This document shows positions 27,466-38,099 of a stretch of 64,000 nt of DNA, one piece after another. This stretch comes from Pseudomonas sp. C2B4 (lineage in GTDB: Bacteria > Pseudomonadota > Gammaproteobacteria > Pseudomonadales > Pseudomonadaceae), in the NCBI RefSeq assembly GCF_013359695.1, contig NZ_JABFMU010000020.1, forward strand, positions 1 to 64,000, in the 5' to 3' direction. Within the stretch, counting starts at the first letter, position 1; every line of letters begins with the position of its first letter. The notes beneath the pieces were generated by a model. That model saw nothing but the letters and a program-made list of their open reading frames with translations, made no database searches and had not been told where the DNA came from. A program made the position numbers and the translations under genes.

Positions 27466-29783
27466 GCCGGTTACCGAATGATTTCGCCCTGAGCAACCTC
27501 AGTCGGCGTGGTTTTCTCAAGGGGGTGGGGGCCACCGGAGCGCTGGTGGTGGCCGCGAGCTGGGGTTGGCAAGACGTTTTTGCCGAAGAGAAAGAGAAGA
27601 AGTTCGGCGCCGACGGCATGCCCCATGGCTGGGTCGACGATCCCAAGGTGTATGTCAGCATCGCCACTGACGGCACGGTGACAGTAGTTTGCAACCGTTC
27701 GGAAATGGGCCAGGGCGTACGCACCAGCCTGACCATGGTGGTGGCCGATGAGCTGGAAGCGGACTGGGCGCGAGTCAGAGTGAAGCAGGCGCCCGGTGAC
27801 GAAGTACGCTTCGGCAACCAGGACACCGACGGTTCACGCAGCATGCGCCACTGGTACGAGCCGATGCGCCGTTGTGGTGCCGCTGCGCGGACCATGCTGG
27901 AACAGGCCGCTGCCGACCAGTGGAAGGTTCCGGTCGGTGAATGCCACGCGCAATTGCACAAAGTCATCCACAAGCCGTCCGGTCGCGAGCTGGAATATGG
28001 CGCCCTGGCCGCTGCTGCCGGCGCTCTGGCCGTACCGGCGCGTGACAGCCTGCGGCTCAAGCAGCCGTCGGAATTCCGCTATATCGGCAAGGAAGGCACC
28101 AAGGCCATCGACGGTGAAGACATCGTCAACGGTCGTGCCGTGTATGGCGCCGACGTGCATTTCGACGGCATGCTGTTCGCAACCATCGCCCGGCCGGCGG
28201 TGTATGGCGGCAAGGTCAAGAGTTTCGATGGCGCGGCGGCCATGAAAGTCCCCGGCGTGGTCAAGGTTGTGCAGATTGAAAGCCGGCCATTGCCATCGGA
28301 GTTTCAACCGTTGGGCGGCATTGCCGTGGTGGCGAACAATACCTGGGCGGCGATCAAGGGCCGCGAGGCGCTGAAAATCGAATGGGATGACGGGCCCAAC
28401 GCCAGTTACGACTCGATCGCTTACCGCAAGGAACTGGAAGCCGCTTCCCTTAAGCCCGGCAAAGTCGTGCGCAACACCGGCAATATCGACGAAGCCATGA
28501 AAAGCGCTGACAGCACGCTGGAAGCGTCCTACTACCTGCCGCACTTGTCGCAGTCACCGATGGAGCCCATGGTCGCCATCGCCCGCTTCAAGGATGGCTT
28601 GTGCGAAGCCTGGGGCCCGAGCCAGGCGCCACAGGTTACCCGCGAGCGGATTGGCGAGCGCCTGGGCGTGCCGTTCGACAACGTCACCTTCAATGTCACC
28701 TTGCTCGGCGGCGGTTTCGGTCGCAAGTCCAAGCCTGACTTCATCATCGAAGCAGCCATCCTGGCCAAGGAATTCCCCGGCAAAGCGGTGCGGGTGCAAT
28801 GGACCCGTGAAGACGACATTCATTGCTCCTATTTCCACACGGTGTCGGTCGAACACCTCAAGGCCAGCCTCAACAAGGATGGCCTACCGTCCGGCTGGTT
28901 GCACCGTACAGTGGCACCGAGCATCACCGCACTGTTTGCGCCGGGGATGAACCACGAGGCGGCTTTCGAGTTGGGCATGGGCTTTACCAACATGGCCTAC
29001 GCCATTCCCAACATCCGCCTGGAAAACCCCGAAGCCACTGTTCACACCCGCGTGGGCTGGTACCGCTCGGTGTCGAACATCCCCCACGGCTTTGCGATTC
29101 AAAGTTTCATCGACGAGTTGGCGCACAAGGCCAAGGAGGATCCGCTCAAGTACCAGATCAAACTGCTTGGCCCGGACCGGCAGATCGATCCGCGCACGTT
29201 GAGTGAAGAGTGGAACTACGGCGAATCACCCGAGCGTTATCCCATCGACACCGCGCGATTGCGCACGGTGCTGGAAACCGCTGCCAAGGCCGCCGGATGG
29301 GGGCGCGAGTTGCCGAAGGGCCGAGGTTTGGGGCTGGCGGTGCACTACAGTTTCGTGACCTATGTGGCATCGGTGATTGAGGTCGAGGTCAAAGAGGATG
29401 GCACCTTGATCGTGCACAAGGCTGACATCGCTGTGGACTGTGGTCCGCAGATCAACCCTGAGCGGATTCGCGCGCAGTTCGAAGGCGCATGCGTCATGGG
29501 CCTGGGCAATGCCGTGCTGGGTGAAATCAGCTTCAAGGATGGCAAGGTGCAGCAGGACAACTTCCACATGTACGAAGTGGCACGCATGTCACTGGCGCCG
29601 AAGGAAGTTGCCGTACATCTGGTCACGCCACCAGGCACTGTGCCGCTGGGTGGCGTCGGTGAACCGGGTGTACCGCCCATCGCCCCGGCGCTGTGCAACG
29701 CCATCTTCGCCGCCACCGGCAAGCGTATCCGCGACCTGCCGGTCCGTTACCAGCTGCAGGGCTGGAATAAGGTGGGGGCCTGA
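27462..29783 (+). CDS. Molybdopterin-binding large subunit (IorB-like), Tat-exported
   Basis: A 773-aa molybdenum hydroxylase large subunit. Residues 14–35 form a twin-arginine signal (SRRGFLKGVGATGALVVAAS), so the complex works in the periplasm. Molybdopterin-binding stretches include LLGGGFGRK, NIPHGFAIQSFIDELA and GGVGEPGVPPIAPA, the last holding the catalytic Glu region. The family oxidises aldehydes or N-heterocycles and passes electrons to a cytochrome. The AAGGAGG before ATG 27462 is strong. The physiological substrate cannot be told. Confidence 0.92.
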   Translation: MSRLPNDFALSNLSRRGFLKGVGATGALVVAASWGWQDVFAEEKEKKFGADGMPHGWVDDPKVYVSIATDGTVTVVCNRSEMGQGVRTSLTMVVADELEADWARVRVKQAPGDEVRFGNQDTDGSRSMRHWYEPMRRCGAAARTMLEQAAADQWKVPVGECHAQLHKVIHKPSGRELEYGALAAAAGALAVPARDSLRLKQPSEFRYIGKEGTKAIDGEDIVNGRAVYGADVHFDGMLFATIARPAVYGGKVKSFDGAAAMKVPGVVKVVQIESRPLPSEFQPLGGIAVVANNTWAAIKGREALKIEWDDGPNASYDSIAYRKELEAASLKPGKVVRNTGNIDEAMKSADSTLEASYYLPHLSQSPMEPMVAIARFKDGLCEAWGPSQAPQVTRERIGERLGVPFDNVTFNVTLLGGGFGRKSKPDFIIEAAILAKEFPGKAVRVQWTREDDIHCSYFHTVSVEHLKASLNKDGLPSGWLHRTVAPSITALFAPGMNHEAAFELGMGFTNMAYAIPNIRLENPEATVHTRVGWYRSVSNIPHGFAIQSFIDELAHKAKEDPLKYQIKLLGPDRQIDPRTLSEEWNYGESPERYPIDTARLRTVLETAAKAAGWGRELPKGRGLGLAVHYSFVTYVASVIEVEVKEDGTLIVHKADIAVDCGPQINPERIRAQFEGACVMGLGNAVLGEISFKDGKVQQDNFHMYEVARMSLAPKEVAVHLVTPPGTVPLGGVGEPGVPPIAPALCNAIFAATGKRIRDLPVRYQLQGWNKVGA

Positions 29784-30766
29784 TGGACAGCGCCGATCTG
29801 AACGTCCTGCGCACTGTGCTGGAGTGGCATCGCGCAGGCCGGGGGGTGGTGTTGTACAGCGTGGTCCAGACCTGGGGCACCGCGCCCCGGGCGCCGGGTG
29901 CGATGCTCGCGTTGCGCGAAGACGGTGTGGTGATTGGCTCGGTGTCTGGCGGCTGCGTCGAGGATGACCTGATTGCGCGGTTGCATGACGGTCGTATCCC
30001 GGCGGATGGGCCGCCAGTGCAACTCATCACCTACGGCGTGACCCGTGAGGAGGCGGCGCGTTTCGGTTTGCCGTGCGGCGGCACCTTGCGTTTGACCGAG
30101 GAGCGTATTCGTCATGCTGATTGGGTTGCACAATTGCTGGCTCATTGTGAAGCGCATGAAATCATCGCGCGCGAGCTGAATCTTGAAACCGGTGAGGTGA
30201 CGTTGACGCCGGCCAGCAAGTCGGACGTGTTGACGTTTGATGGGCTGACGTTGCGCGCGATCTACGGTCCAAGGTGGCGTTTGTTGCTGATTGGAGCGGG
30301 GCAACTGTCCCGTTATGTTGCCGAGATGGCCCGGCTGCTGGATTTCGAAGTGCTGATCTGCGATCCGCGCAGCGAGTTCGTCTACGGCTGGGAGGAGCAA
30401 CATGGTCGATTTGTCTCGGGTATGCCCGACGAGGCAGTGCTGGATATCCAGGCCGATGAACGTACGGCCATCGTCGCCCTGACGCACGATCCGCGTCTGG
30501 ATGACATGGCCTTGCTCACGGCGCTTGATTCCAGGGCTTTCTATGTCGGTGCGCTGGGTTCGCGGGTCAACAGTCAGAAGCGTCGGGACAATCTGGCTCA
30601 ACTGGGCTTGTCACAGCAGGCCATCGACCGGTTGCACGGCCCGATCGGCTTGCACATCGGCAGCCATAACCCGGCGGAAATTGCCTTGTCACTGATGGCG
30701 GAAATTGTGGCGATCAAGAATGGCGTGGAGCTGAAACAGAAAAAGCCACTGCGGGAGGGTGTATGA
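29783..30766 (+). CDS. XdhC/CoxI-family molybdenum cofactor maturation protein
   Basis: A 327-aa cytosolic protein in the XdhC/CoxI family, which binds molybdenum cofactor and helps insert it, with sulfuration, into molybdenum hydroxylases. VIGSVSGGCVEDDL near the N-terminus and the NAD-like fold starting RLLLIGAGQLSRYVAEMA are typical. Its start overlaps the stop of the large-subunit gene. Confidence 0.93.
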   Translation: MDSADLNVLRTVLEWHRAGRGVVLYSVVQTWGTAPRAPGAMLALREDGVVIGSVSGGCVEDDLIARLHDGRIPADGPPVQLITYGVTREEAARFGLPCGGTLRLTEERIRHADWVAQLLAHCEAHEIIARELNLETGEVTLTPASKSDVLTFDGLTLRAIYGPRWRLLLIGAGQLSRYVAEMARLLDFEVLICDPRSEFVYGWEEQHGRFVSGMPDEAVLDIQADERTAIVALTHDPRLDDMALLTALDSRAFYVGALGSRVNSQKRRDNLAQLGLSQQAIDRLHGPIGLHIGSHNPAEIALSLMAEIVAIKNGVELKQKKPLREGV

Positions 30767-31359
30767 GTGAGCCTATCGGTGTCGTCATTCTGGCGGCGGG
30801 GCAGGGCAGTCGGTTTCGGCAAGTTGCGGGTGAAGAAAAGGACAAATTGCTGGCGGACTGTGCCGGGCGTGATGGCGCTGTCCGTTCGGTGATCGAACAG
30901 GTGCTGGTGAATGTGCCGGCCGAACTGAGCAAACGCGTCCTTGTGACCACTGCGGATCGTCCACAAGTCATCCGCATGGCCAAGGCTTATGGCTGCGAGA
31001 TCGTGTTGGTCGAGTCGACGGGAATGGGTGACAGCATTGCGGCGGGGGTGGCGGCGTGTTCGCAACTCAGTGGTTGGCTGATGGTGCTGGGGGATATGCC
31101 GTTTACCCTGCCGTCGAGCATTGAACAAGTCATGGCGCAGGTGGCGGATGATTGCATCAGTGTGCCGGTTCAGAAAGGCGAATTCGGACATCCAGTGGGG
31201 TTCGGTCGCAGCTTTGGTCCGGGATTGATGGCGTTGTTCGGTGACCGCGGGGCCAAGGTGTTGTTTGCGCAGGGGATAGTGGTTGAAGTGGCTGTGGATG
31301 ATCCTGGTGTGTTGTGGGATGTGGATGTGCCGGAAAAGCTGGTCTTCAAGTCGGCATAA
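30763..31359 (+). CDS. MobA-like nucleotidyltransferase (MocA type)
   Basis: A 198-aa NTP transferase with N-terminal VILAAGQGSRFRQV and the LGDMPF metal-binding motif. Relatives add CMP or GMP to molybdopterin, giving the dinucleotide cofactor that xanthine-dehydrogenase-family enzymes need. The cytidylyl type (MocA) fits the neighbouring IorAB-like hydroxylase; that is inference from context. It overlaps xdhC by 4 nt and closes the operon. Confidence 0.9.
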   Translation: MSEPIGVVILAAGQGSRFRQVAGEEKDKLLADCAGRDGAVRSVIEQVLVNVPAELSKRVLVTTADRPQVIRMAKAYGCEIVLVESTGMGDSIAAGVAACSQLSGWLMVLGDMPFTLPSSIEQVMAQVADDCISVPVQKGEFGHPVGFGRSFGPGLMALFGDRGAKVLFAQGIVVEVAVDDPGVLWDVDVPEKLVFKSA

Positions 31360-31374
31360 AGCCCTGTGGGAGCG

Positions 31375-31454
31375 AGCCTGCTCGCGAAAGCGGTTGATCA
31401 GTCGATACATTTGTTGAATGTGAGGCCGATTTCGCGAGCAGGCTCGCTCCCACA
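31375..31454. repeat. REP doublet (inverted pair)
   Basis: Standard inverted REP pair 15 nt after the MobA-like gene. Confidence 0.92.
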
Positions 31455-31483
31455 AGGGGGCCAATTGTTTAGCCTGTAGGCAT

Positions 31484-31521
31484 AAAAAAGCCCCGCCTGG
31501 GTTCACCAGGCGGGGCTTTTT
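31484..31521. terminator. Bidirectional terminator
   Basis: GCCCCGCCTGG / CCAGGCGGGGC stem with loop GTTCA, A6 before and T5 after. It serves the molybdenum hydroxylase operon (+) and rne (-). Confidence 0.93.
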
Positions 31522-31535
31522 AGTGGCCGACGGAA

Positions 31536-34500
31536 TCAGACGAGAGGTTTAGGCTCGTGCTCTTTTTCCTGGGCCTGTTCATGTTGCTCTACCGCATCCT
31601 GAACGGAGCGTGGTGCTTCGTGGATTACGGATTCAGCGGGTTCGGCAGCGACTTCAGCAATCGGGGCAGGTGCTGCCTCAACGACATCAGCGACAACCGC
31701 TTCAGCTGGAGCAGCAGCGGCAGCCAATTCGGCCTCCTTCTGCAGACGCTCGGCTTCACGCTTGCGACGACGCACTTCACGCGGGTCGTTCGGCGCACGG
31801 CCGCTTGGTGTCAGGGCGCTGACAGGGGCAGTTTCCACCACCGGAGCAGGCGCTTGATCAACAACCGGTGCTTCGACCACTGGTACCGGTTCAGCAGCGA
31901 CAACCACTGGCTCGGAGACCATTGCTTCAGCCACTTCGGTTTCAGCGACGGGGGCCGGTGTTTCAACAACGGCTGGCTCCGCAACCCAGTTGAAAGCGGT
32001 TTGCTCCTCGCGAACTTCACGAACGGCTTCCGTCACGGCTTCCACCACCGGCTCTGCAACCTCGGCAGGCGCTTCGGCGACGATGGCTGGCTCGGCGGCA
32101 GCTTCAACCACAGGCTGTGCCTCAGGCGCTGGAGCCAGTTCGATTTCCGGCGAAGCGGAGACTTCGACCGGAGTCGTCGCTTCAACGACTGGCGCTTCGA
32201 CTGGAGCGGTTTCCAGGGTGGCGGCAGTGGCGCGTTCGGCTTGCTCGTTGGCCTGTGCTTCGGCCGGAGCGCTGATCACGGAGCTGGCAACGGCTGCAGT
32301 CACAGCCAGGCCTGCGGCCAGATCAGCAGCGCTTGGCGCTTCGCTGCCTTCACCAGACTCGGACTCTTCCGAGCCTTCGATCACGTTGCCATTGGCATCA
32401 CGTTGACGCTCACGACGGTTGCTGCGACGACGCTGGCCACGGGAGCGGCGGCGTGGGCGATCGCCTTCGACGCCGTCCTGACCTTCTTCCTGCAGTTGCT
32501 CTTCGTTGGTTGGCAGTTCTTCTTCGGCAACGGCAGCAGCGGCTTGCTCGGCACGTGGTTGACGTTCTTCACGCGGTGGGCGTGGAGCACGTTCTTCGCG
32601 TGGTTGACGAGCTGGACGTTCTTCGGTGGTAGCTGCGGCGGCCGGAGCGGCATCAAGAGGCTCACGCAATTCACGTACACGTTCCTCACGCTCGCCACGT
32701 GGCTTGCGATCTTCACGTGGCGCGCGCGGAGCGCGTTCTTCACGCGGAGCACGTGGCGCGCGCTCTTCGCGAGCTACCGCTGGCGTTTCCTCGCGGACTT
32801 CGCGGACTTCGCGTGGCTGACGTTCTTCGCGTGGTTCACGTGGTGCGCGCTCTTCACGCGGTGCACGTTCCTCGCGAGGCTTGCGATCTTCATCGCGGCG
32901 ACCGTTACGGTTGCGGCTCTGTTGACGACCGCTGCGGCGCTCTTCATTACGGGCCGGACGCTCGGCAGCCGGTTTTTCAACCACGACCGGAGCAGCAGGC
33001 TCTTCCTTGGAGGCGAACAGGCTGACCAGCGATTTCACCAGGCCTTTGAACAGGCTTGGCTCTGGCGCGGCGACCGGTGCGGCAACCGGAGCGACCACTT
33101 CGGTCGGAACCGGAGCATTGGCGCGGGCCGGTGCTGTCTTGACCGCGGCTTCCTGGCGAACCAGGGTGCGGGTCGCAGCGGCTGGCTGGACTTCTTCCAC
33201 TTCGGCAGCGGCAGCAGCGATTTCGTAGCTGGACTGGTTGGTGGCAGCTTCCGGGCTGTCATCGCGCAGGCGCTGAACTTCGAAGTGCGGCGTTTCGAGG
33301 TGATCGTTCGGCAGAATGACGATGCGGGCACGGGTGCGCAGTTCGATCTTGGTGATCGAGTTGCGTTTTTCGTTGAGCAGGAACGCCGCCACCGGGATCG
33401 GCACCTGGGCGCGAACTTCGGCAGTGCGGTCTTTCAGGGCTTCTTCTTCGATCAGGCGCAGGATCGCCAGCGACAGCGATTCAACATCACGGATGATGCC
33501 GGTGCCGCTGCAGCGTGGGCAAACGATGCCGCTGCTTTCACCCAGGGATGGGCGCAGACGCTGACGGGACATCTCCAGCAGGCCGAAGCGCGAGATGCGA
33601 CCGACTTGCACGCGAGCACGGTCGGCTTCCAGGCATTCGCGGACTTTTTCTTCCACGGCGCGCTGGTTCTTGGCAGGGGTCATGTCGATGAAGTCGATGA
33701 CGATCAGGCCGCCGATGTCGCGCAGGCGCAACTGACGGGCGATTTCTTCGGCGGCTTCAAGGTTGGTCTGCAGGGCGGTTTCTTCGATGTCGCTGCCTTT
33801 GGTGGCGCGCGCCGAGTTGATGTCGATGGACACCAGGGCTTCGGTCGGATCGATCACGATGGAGCCGCCGGAAGGCAGTTCGACAACGCGCTGGAAGGCG
33901 GTTTCGATCTGGCTTTCGATCTGGAAACGGTTGAACAGCGGCACGCTGTCTTCGTACAGCTTGATCTTGCTGGCGTACTGCGGCATCACCTGGCGGATGA
34001 AGGTCAGGGCTTCGTCCTGGGCTTCAACGCTGTCGATCAGCACTTCGCCGATGTCCTGGCGCAGGTAATCGCGGATGGCGCGGATGATCACGTTGCTTTC
34101 CTGGTAGATCAGGAAAGGCGCGGAGCGATCCAGCGAGGCTTCTTTGATGGCGGTCCAGAGTTGCAGCAGGTAATCGAGGTCCCACTGCATTTCTTCGCTG
34201 CTGCGGCCCAGGCCGGCAGTGCGCACGATCAGGCCCATGTCGGCCGGTGCAACCAGGCCGTTCAGCGCTTCACGCAGTTCATTGCGCTCTTCGCCTTCGA
34301 TGCGACGGGAGATACCGCCGGCACGCGGGTTGTTCGGCATCAGGACCAGGTAACGACCGGCCAGGCTGATGAAGGTGGTCAGGGCTGCGCCCTTGTTGCC
34401 ACGTTCTTCTTTTTCGACCTGAACGATGACTTCCTGGCCTTCGCTCAGGACGTCCTTGATGTTGACGCGGCCTTCGGGGGCTTTCTTGAAGTATTCGCGG

Positions 34501-34721
34501 GAGATTTCTTTGAGTGGCAGGAAGCCGTGGCGCTCAGAGCCGAAATCGACAAAGGCAGCTTCGAGGCTTGGTTCGATGCGAGTGATCCGGCCTTTATAGA
34601 TATTGGCTTTCTTCTGCTCGCGTGCACCGGATTCGATGTCCAGGTCGTAGAGGCGCTGGCCATCTACCAGTGCAACACGCAACTCTTCGGGTTGAGTTGC
34701 GTTAATCAGCATTCTTTTCAT
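31536..34721 (-). CDS. rne: Ribonuclease E
   Basis: A 1061-aa endoribonuclease and degradosome scaffold. The S1 domain is at 35–125, catalytic D300 and D343 (VSIDINS, VIDFIDM), and the Zn-link C401 and C404 (CPRCSG). After about residue 510 comes the disordered scaffold: an amphipathic membrane-anchor-like helix at 555–573 ([15 protein letters not shown]), arginine-rich REER repeats at 587–724, an Ala/Pro/Glu/Val-rich stretch, and an NDPR motif at 978–981. The ATG 34721 ([10 protein letters not shown]) matches the family. The scaffold evolves fast; its partner sites cannot be assigned from sequence alone. Confidence 0.97.
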   Translation of the reverse strand: MKRMLINATQPEELRVALVDGQRLYDLDIESGAREQKKANIYKGRITRIEPSLEAAFVDFGSERHGFLPLKEISREYFKKAPEGRVNIKDVLSEGQEVIVQVEKEERGNKGAALTTFISLAGRYLVLMPNNPRAGGISRRIEGEERNELREALNGLVAPADMGLIVRTAGLGRSSEEMQWDLDYLLQLWTAIKEASLDRSAPFLIYQESNVIIRAIRDYLRQDIGEVLIDSVEAQDEALTFIRQVMPQYASKIKLYEDSVPLFNRFQIESQIETAFQRVVELPSGGSIVIDPTEALVSIDINSARATKGSDIEETALQTNLEAAEEIARQLRLRDIGGLIVIDFIDMTPAKNQRAVEEKVRECLEADRARVQVGRISRFGLLEMSRQRLRPSLGESSGIVCPRCSGTGIIRDVESLSLAILRLIEEEALKDRTAEVRAQVPIPVAAFLLNEKRNSITKIELRTRARIVILPNDHLETPHFEVQRLRDDSPEAATNQSSYEIAAAAAEVEEVQPAAATRTLVRQEAAVKTAPARANAPVPTEVVAPVAAPVAAPEPSLFKGLVKSLVSLFASKEEPAAPVVVEKPAAERPARNEERRSGRQQSRNRNGRRDEDRKPREERAPREERAPREPREERQPREVREVREETPAVAREERAPRAPREERAPRAPREDRKPRGEREERVRELREPLDAAPAAAATTEERPARQPREERAPRPPREERQPRAEQAAAAVAEEELPTNEEQLQEEGQDGVEGDRPRRRSRGQRRRSNRRERQRDANGNVIEGSEESESGEGSEAPSAADLAAGLAVTAAVASSVISAPAEAQANEQAERATAATLETAPVEAPVVEATTPVEVSASPEIELAPAPEAQPVVEAAAEPAIVAEAPAEVAEPVVEAVTEAVREVREEQTAFNWVAEPAVVETPAPVAETEVAEAMVSEPVVVAAEPVPVVEAPVVDQAPAPVVETAPVSALTPSGRAPNDPREVRRRKREAERLQKEAELAAAAAPAEAVVADVVEAAPAPIAEVAAEPAESVIHEAPRSVQDAVEQHEQAQEKEHEPKPLV

Positions 34722-35358
34722 GTAGTACCGTCGGTTTCCGGGCTGCCGGAAACGGCGTTCGGCACACACGACTTCTCACGGTCGGTGTCAGGTGCGTCGG
34801 GAGTGGTTGGCCATTCCCGTGTCCAGCGATGTCCGGCCAATGTGGGCCTGCATCGCGACGTACGCGTCCTGCTTGCTGTGGCTACTTAAGCACTCAGTCA
34901 GGAGGAGGAATCAACCGGCGGCTGTGGACGAGATGAAGCGTCTTGATAAAGCCTATTGCTACACAGTCCAGCGGTTGTGCATCTCCACCCTACACGTATC
35001 CCTGATAATTCGGGTGCTGCCGCGCGCAGAATCCGCAGCGGGTTGGCATTTACCGTGAGCTCCGAAAGGGGAGGTCACGCATCATGGCTAATTTAGGCGT
35101 TGTTTCCGAAGTGTTCGCTCGGGGTCATTCGCAGCTGACTGCACTTTGTGAACTGGCCGTGAATATGGGCTCGCGTGGCGAGTGAAAACTCTGCTTTGCG
35201 GCGTGATTCAGGCCTCATGTCACCTGCGCTCGTTACACCTGCAAACTCCACCGTTACGTAGCGAAAGCCCCGTAGGACGGCCTCGCGTCCTGGTGAATTG
35301 CGTTGGTCAGGGCCGGTTTTCAACCGTTGGTCCGCTGTCCAGGCCGCTTTTGGCGGCG
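34722..35358 (-). other. Long 5' leader of rne
   Basis: About 637 nt between the proposed rne transcription start and its ATG, with no convincing gene. It contains hairpin-forming pieces, such as AGGACG…CGTCCT near 35274–35291. E. coli rne also has a long structured leader that RNase E cleaves to regulate its own mRNA; the same use here is inference. Confidence 0.6.
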
Positions 35359-35364
35359 TTCGCG

Positions 35365-35393
35365 ACTATAGCAGTAATGATTAAGTGCTTCAA
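35365..35393 (-). promoter_or_regulatory. rne promoter
   Basis: On the minus strand, TTGAAG (35388–35393) and TATAGT (35365–35370), spacer 17 nt. It lies back to back with rluC, whose start is only 30 nt from the -35 box, so the divergent promoters probably overlap. A TATCAT at 35410–35415 could be the rluC -10 box. Confidence 0.7.
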
Positions 35394-35422
35394 TTCCATA
35401 AAAAATTGATATCATCCGCGCC

Positions 35423-36385
35423 ATGACGACTACTGCCCCCCCGACCCCAGGCGTACAACTGCTTGAGGTCTCGCCGGAATATGCCGGCCAACGTATTGAT
35501 AACTTCCTTCTCGCTCGGCTCAAAGGCGTGCCCAAGACCTTGATTTACCGCATTTTGCGCAAAGGCGAAGTGCGGGTGAACAAAGGTCGGATCAAGCCCG
35601 AATACAAGCTGCAGGCGGGCGATATCGTGCGCGTACCGCCGGTTCGCGTGCCTGAGCGTGACGAGCCGGTGCCACTTGCCCAAGGACTGCTGCAACGCCT
35701 CGAAGCCGCGATTGTCTACGAGGACAAGGCGCTAATCGTGGTCAACAAGCCTTGCGGGATTGCCGTACACGGCGGCAGTGGCTTGAGTTTCGGGGTGATC
35801 GAAGCTTTTCGCCAGTTGCGCCCGGATTGCAAGGAACTTGAGCTGGTTCACCGTCTCGATCGTGACACCTCCGGCCTGCTGATGATTGCCAAAAAACGTA
35901 GCATGCTGCGTCACTTGCATACCGCGCTGCGCGGCGATGGTGTCGACAAGCGCTACATGGCGCTGGTTCGCGGTAATTGGGCGTCTTCGATCAAGCAGGT
36001 CCGTGCGCCGCTGGGCAAGAGCAATCTGCGCTCCGGTGAGCGTATGGTCGAGGTCGACGAGGATGAGGGCAAGGAGTCCGTGACCGTGTTCAAGGTCCTG
36101 CGTCGCTTCGGTGACTTTGCCACCATGATCGAGGCAAAACCGATCACCGGTCGAACCCACCAGATTCGCGTCCATACACTGCATGCCGGGCATTGCATCG
36201 CCGGCGACACCAAGTACGGCGATGACGATTTCAGCAAGGAAATCCGTGATTTGGGCGGCAAGCGTCTGTTCCTGCACGCCTACATGCTGACCGTGCCGCT
36301 GCCCGATGGTGGCGAGCTGAAGCTTCAGGCGCCTGTCGATGAGATGTGGGCCAAGACTGTGGAGCGCCTGAGTGCACCCCTCTGA
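35423..36385 (+). CDS. rluC: 23S rRNA pseudouridine synthase RluC
   Basis: A 320-aa synthase isomerising U955, U2504 and U2580 (E. coli numbering) in 23S rRNA. It has an N-terminal S4 RNA-binding domain (about 18–80) and the catalytic [12 protein letters not shown] motif with the essential Asp. GRTHQIRVH is also typical of the RluA family. Its 3' end overlaps the next gene by 14 nt. It is divergent from rne, a conserved pairing. Confidence 0.97.
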   Translation: MTTTAPPTPGVQLLEVSPEYAGQRIDNFLLARLKGVPKTLIYRILRKGEVRVNKGRIKPEYKLQAGDIVRVPPVRVPERDEPVPLAQGLLQRLEAAIVYEDKALIVVNKPCGIAVHGGSGLSFGVIEAFRQLRPDCKELELVHRLDRDTSGLLMIAKKRSMLRHLHTALRGDGVDKRYMALVRGNWASSIKQVRAPLGKSNLRSGERMVEVDEDEGKESVTVFKVLRRFGDFATMIEAKPITGRTHQIRVHTLHAGHCIAGDTKYGDDDFSKEIRDLGGKRLFLHAYMLTVPLPDGGELKLQAPVDEMWAKTVERLSAPL

Positions 36386-37034
36386 TTACAAGCTGCTGAT
36401 TTTCGATTGGGATGGCACGTTGGCCGATTCCATTGGTCGGATTGTCGAAGCGATGCATGTGGCATCCGAGCGGTCCGGTTTTGCGCTGCGCGATGATGTC
36501 GCCGTAAAGGGCATCATCGGCCTGGGGCTGCCGGAGGCGATCCGCACGCTGTATCCCGACATCGGTGATGCCGAGCTGGTGGCATTTCGTCAGCACTATG
36601 CGGATCACTACATCGCTTCGGAGGCTGTGCCTTCGCCGTTGTTCGAGGGGGTGGTCGAATCGCTCGAGGCGTTTCGGGCCGAGGGTTATCACCTGGCTGT
36701 CGCGACCGGCAAGGCGCGCCGCGGGTTGGATCGGGTGCTGAAATCCCATGGTTGGGAAGGTTACTTTGATATCACGCGGGCGGCCGACGAAACCGCCAGC
36801 AAGCCGCATCCGTTGATGCTTGAACAGATTCTCGCCCACTGCGAAGTTCGTCCGGAGCAGGCGCTGATGGTCGGCGACTCCTCCTTTGACTTGCAGATGG
36901 CGCGCAACGCGGGCATGGAATCGGTGGCTGTCAGCTATGGTGCCCAGTCGATCGAGGCGTTGAAGCTGTTTGAGCCGCGCCTGGCCATTGATCGCTTTTC
37001 AGAATTGCATGCCTGGCTGAGTCAGCAGGCTTAA
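36372..37034 (+). CDS. HAD-superfamily phosphatase (Gph-like)
   Basis: A 220-aa HAD-IA hydrolase. Motif I is FDWDGTLAD, motif II the VATGK segment, motif III K in ASKPHP and motif [14 protein letters not shown]. It starts with GTG 36372 inside the end of rluC. The family dephosphorylates small metabolites such as phosphoglycolate; the substrate here is unknown. Confidence 0.92.
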   Translation: MHPSDYKLLIFDWDGTLADSIGRIVEAMHVASERSGFALRDDVAVKGIIGLGLPEAIRTLYPDIGDAELVAFRQHYADHYIASEAVPSPLFEGVVESLEAFRAEGYHLAVATGKARRGLDRVLKSHGWEGYFDITRAADETASKPHPLMLEQILAHCEVRPEQALMVGDSSFDLQMARNAGMESVAVSYGAQSIEALKLFEPRLAIDRFSELHAWLSQQA

Positions 37035-37059
37035 TACGTTTTTTGCTGGGGTATGTGGC

Positions 37060-38049
37060 ATGGCCGACGAATGGAAAGCGCCCGCCAAGGCGAGCGCGGA
37101 GAGCGGTGACGAAAAAAGCTGGAAGCTGCTGGAAAAGACGCTTTTGGCGAGTGTGCAGGAGCAGCGCCGGTCCCGTCGCTGGGGGATTTTCTTCAAGCTG
37201 CTGACTTTCGTGTATCTGTTTATTGCGCTGGCGCTGTTCTCGCCGCTGATGGATATGGAAAAAGCGGCTACCCGCAGTGGCAACTACACGGCTCTGATCG
37301 ATGTGAACGGGATGATCGCCGACAAGGAGCCGGCCAGTGCCGACAACATCGTCGGCAGCCTGCGTGCCGCTTTTGATGACGATAAGGTCAAGGGCGTTAT
37401 CCTGCGCATCAATAGTCCGGGCGGCAGTCCGGTGCAGTCGGGATATGTCTATGACGAAATCCGCCGTCTGCGTGGGCTTCACCCGGATACCAAGCTGTAC
37501 GCAGTGATTTCCGATCTCGGTGCTTCGGGCGCCTATTACATCGCCAGTGCTGCCGATCAGATCTACGCCGACAAGGCGAGCCTGGTGGGGTCTATCGGCG
37601 TGACCGCGGCCGGCTATGGCTTTGTGGGTACCATGGAGAAGCTGGGTGTTGAGCGTCGCACCTACAACTCGGGTGAGCACAAATCGTTCCTGGATCCGTT
37701 CCAGCCGCAGAAACCCGAGGAAACCGCTTTCTGGCAGGGTGTGCTCGACACCACGCACAAGCAGTTCATCAATAGCGTCAAGCAAGGTCGTGGCGATCGC
37801 CTGAAGGACAAGGAGCATCCGGAGTTGTTCTCCGGGTTGGTCTGGTCTGGTGAGCAGGCGCTGCCGCTGGGGCTTATCGATGGTCTGGGCAATGCCAGTT
37901 ACGTGGCTCGGGATGTGATCGGCGAAAAAGAGCTGGTGGACTTTACCGTTCAGGAGTCGCCGTTCGATCGCTTCTCGAAAAAGCTTGGCGCCAGCGTGGC
38001 TGAGCACTTGGCGATGTGGATGGGCTTCCAGGGGCCGTCGTTGCGATAA
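37060..38049 (+). CDS. sppA: Signal peptide peptidase SppA, 36K type
   Basis: A 329-aa membrane serine protease cutting leftover signal peptides. One membrane helix lies near residues 48–68. The protease domain carries INSPGGSPVQSG and the nucleophile Ser in DLGASGAYYIAS, with the Lys of the Ser–Lys dyad downstream. The short form works as an oligomer. Confidence 0.94.
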   Translation: MADEWKAPAKASAESGDEKSWKLLEKTLLASVQEQRRSRRWGIFFKLLTFVYLFIALALFSPLMDMEKAATRSGNYTALIDVNGMIADKEPASADNIVGSLRAAFDDDKVKGVILRINSPGGSPVQSGYVYDEIRRLRGLHPDTKLYAVISDLGASGAYYIASAADQIYADKASLVGSIGVTAAGYGFVGTMEKLGVERRTYNSGEHKSFLDPFQPQKPEETAFWQGVLDTTHKQFINSVKQGRGDRLKDKEHPELFSGLVWSGEQALPLGLIDGLGNASYVARDVIGEKELVDFTVQESPFDRFSKKLGASVAEHLAMWMGFQGPSLR

Positions 38050-38066
38050 GTGCCATCGCTGCAAAC

Positions 38067-38094
38067 AAAAAACCGGCCTGTTGGCCGGTTTTTG
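38067..38094. terminator. Bidirectional terminator
   Basis: ACCGGCC / GGCCGGT stem with loop TGTT, flanked by A-run and T5, between convergent sppA and maf. Confidence 0.9.
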
Positions 38095-38099
38095 TTTAT

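Noticed and set aside
31536..34721. RNase G instead of RNase E
   Set aside because: The long C-terminal scaffold and 1061-aa length fit RNase E; RNase G is about 490 aa.
31557..34889. A 1110-codon open frame on the plus strand opposite rne
   Set aside because: It is a shadow of the rne coding frame. Its translation is Phe/Trp/Ala-rich with no domain, and rne is a firm call.
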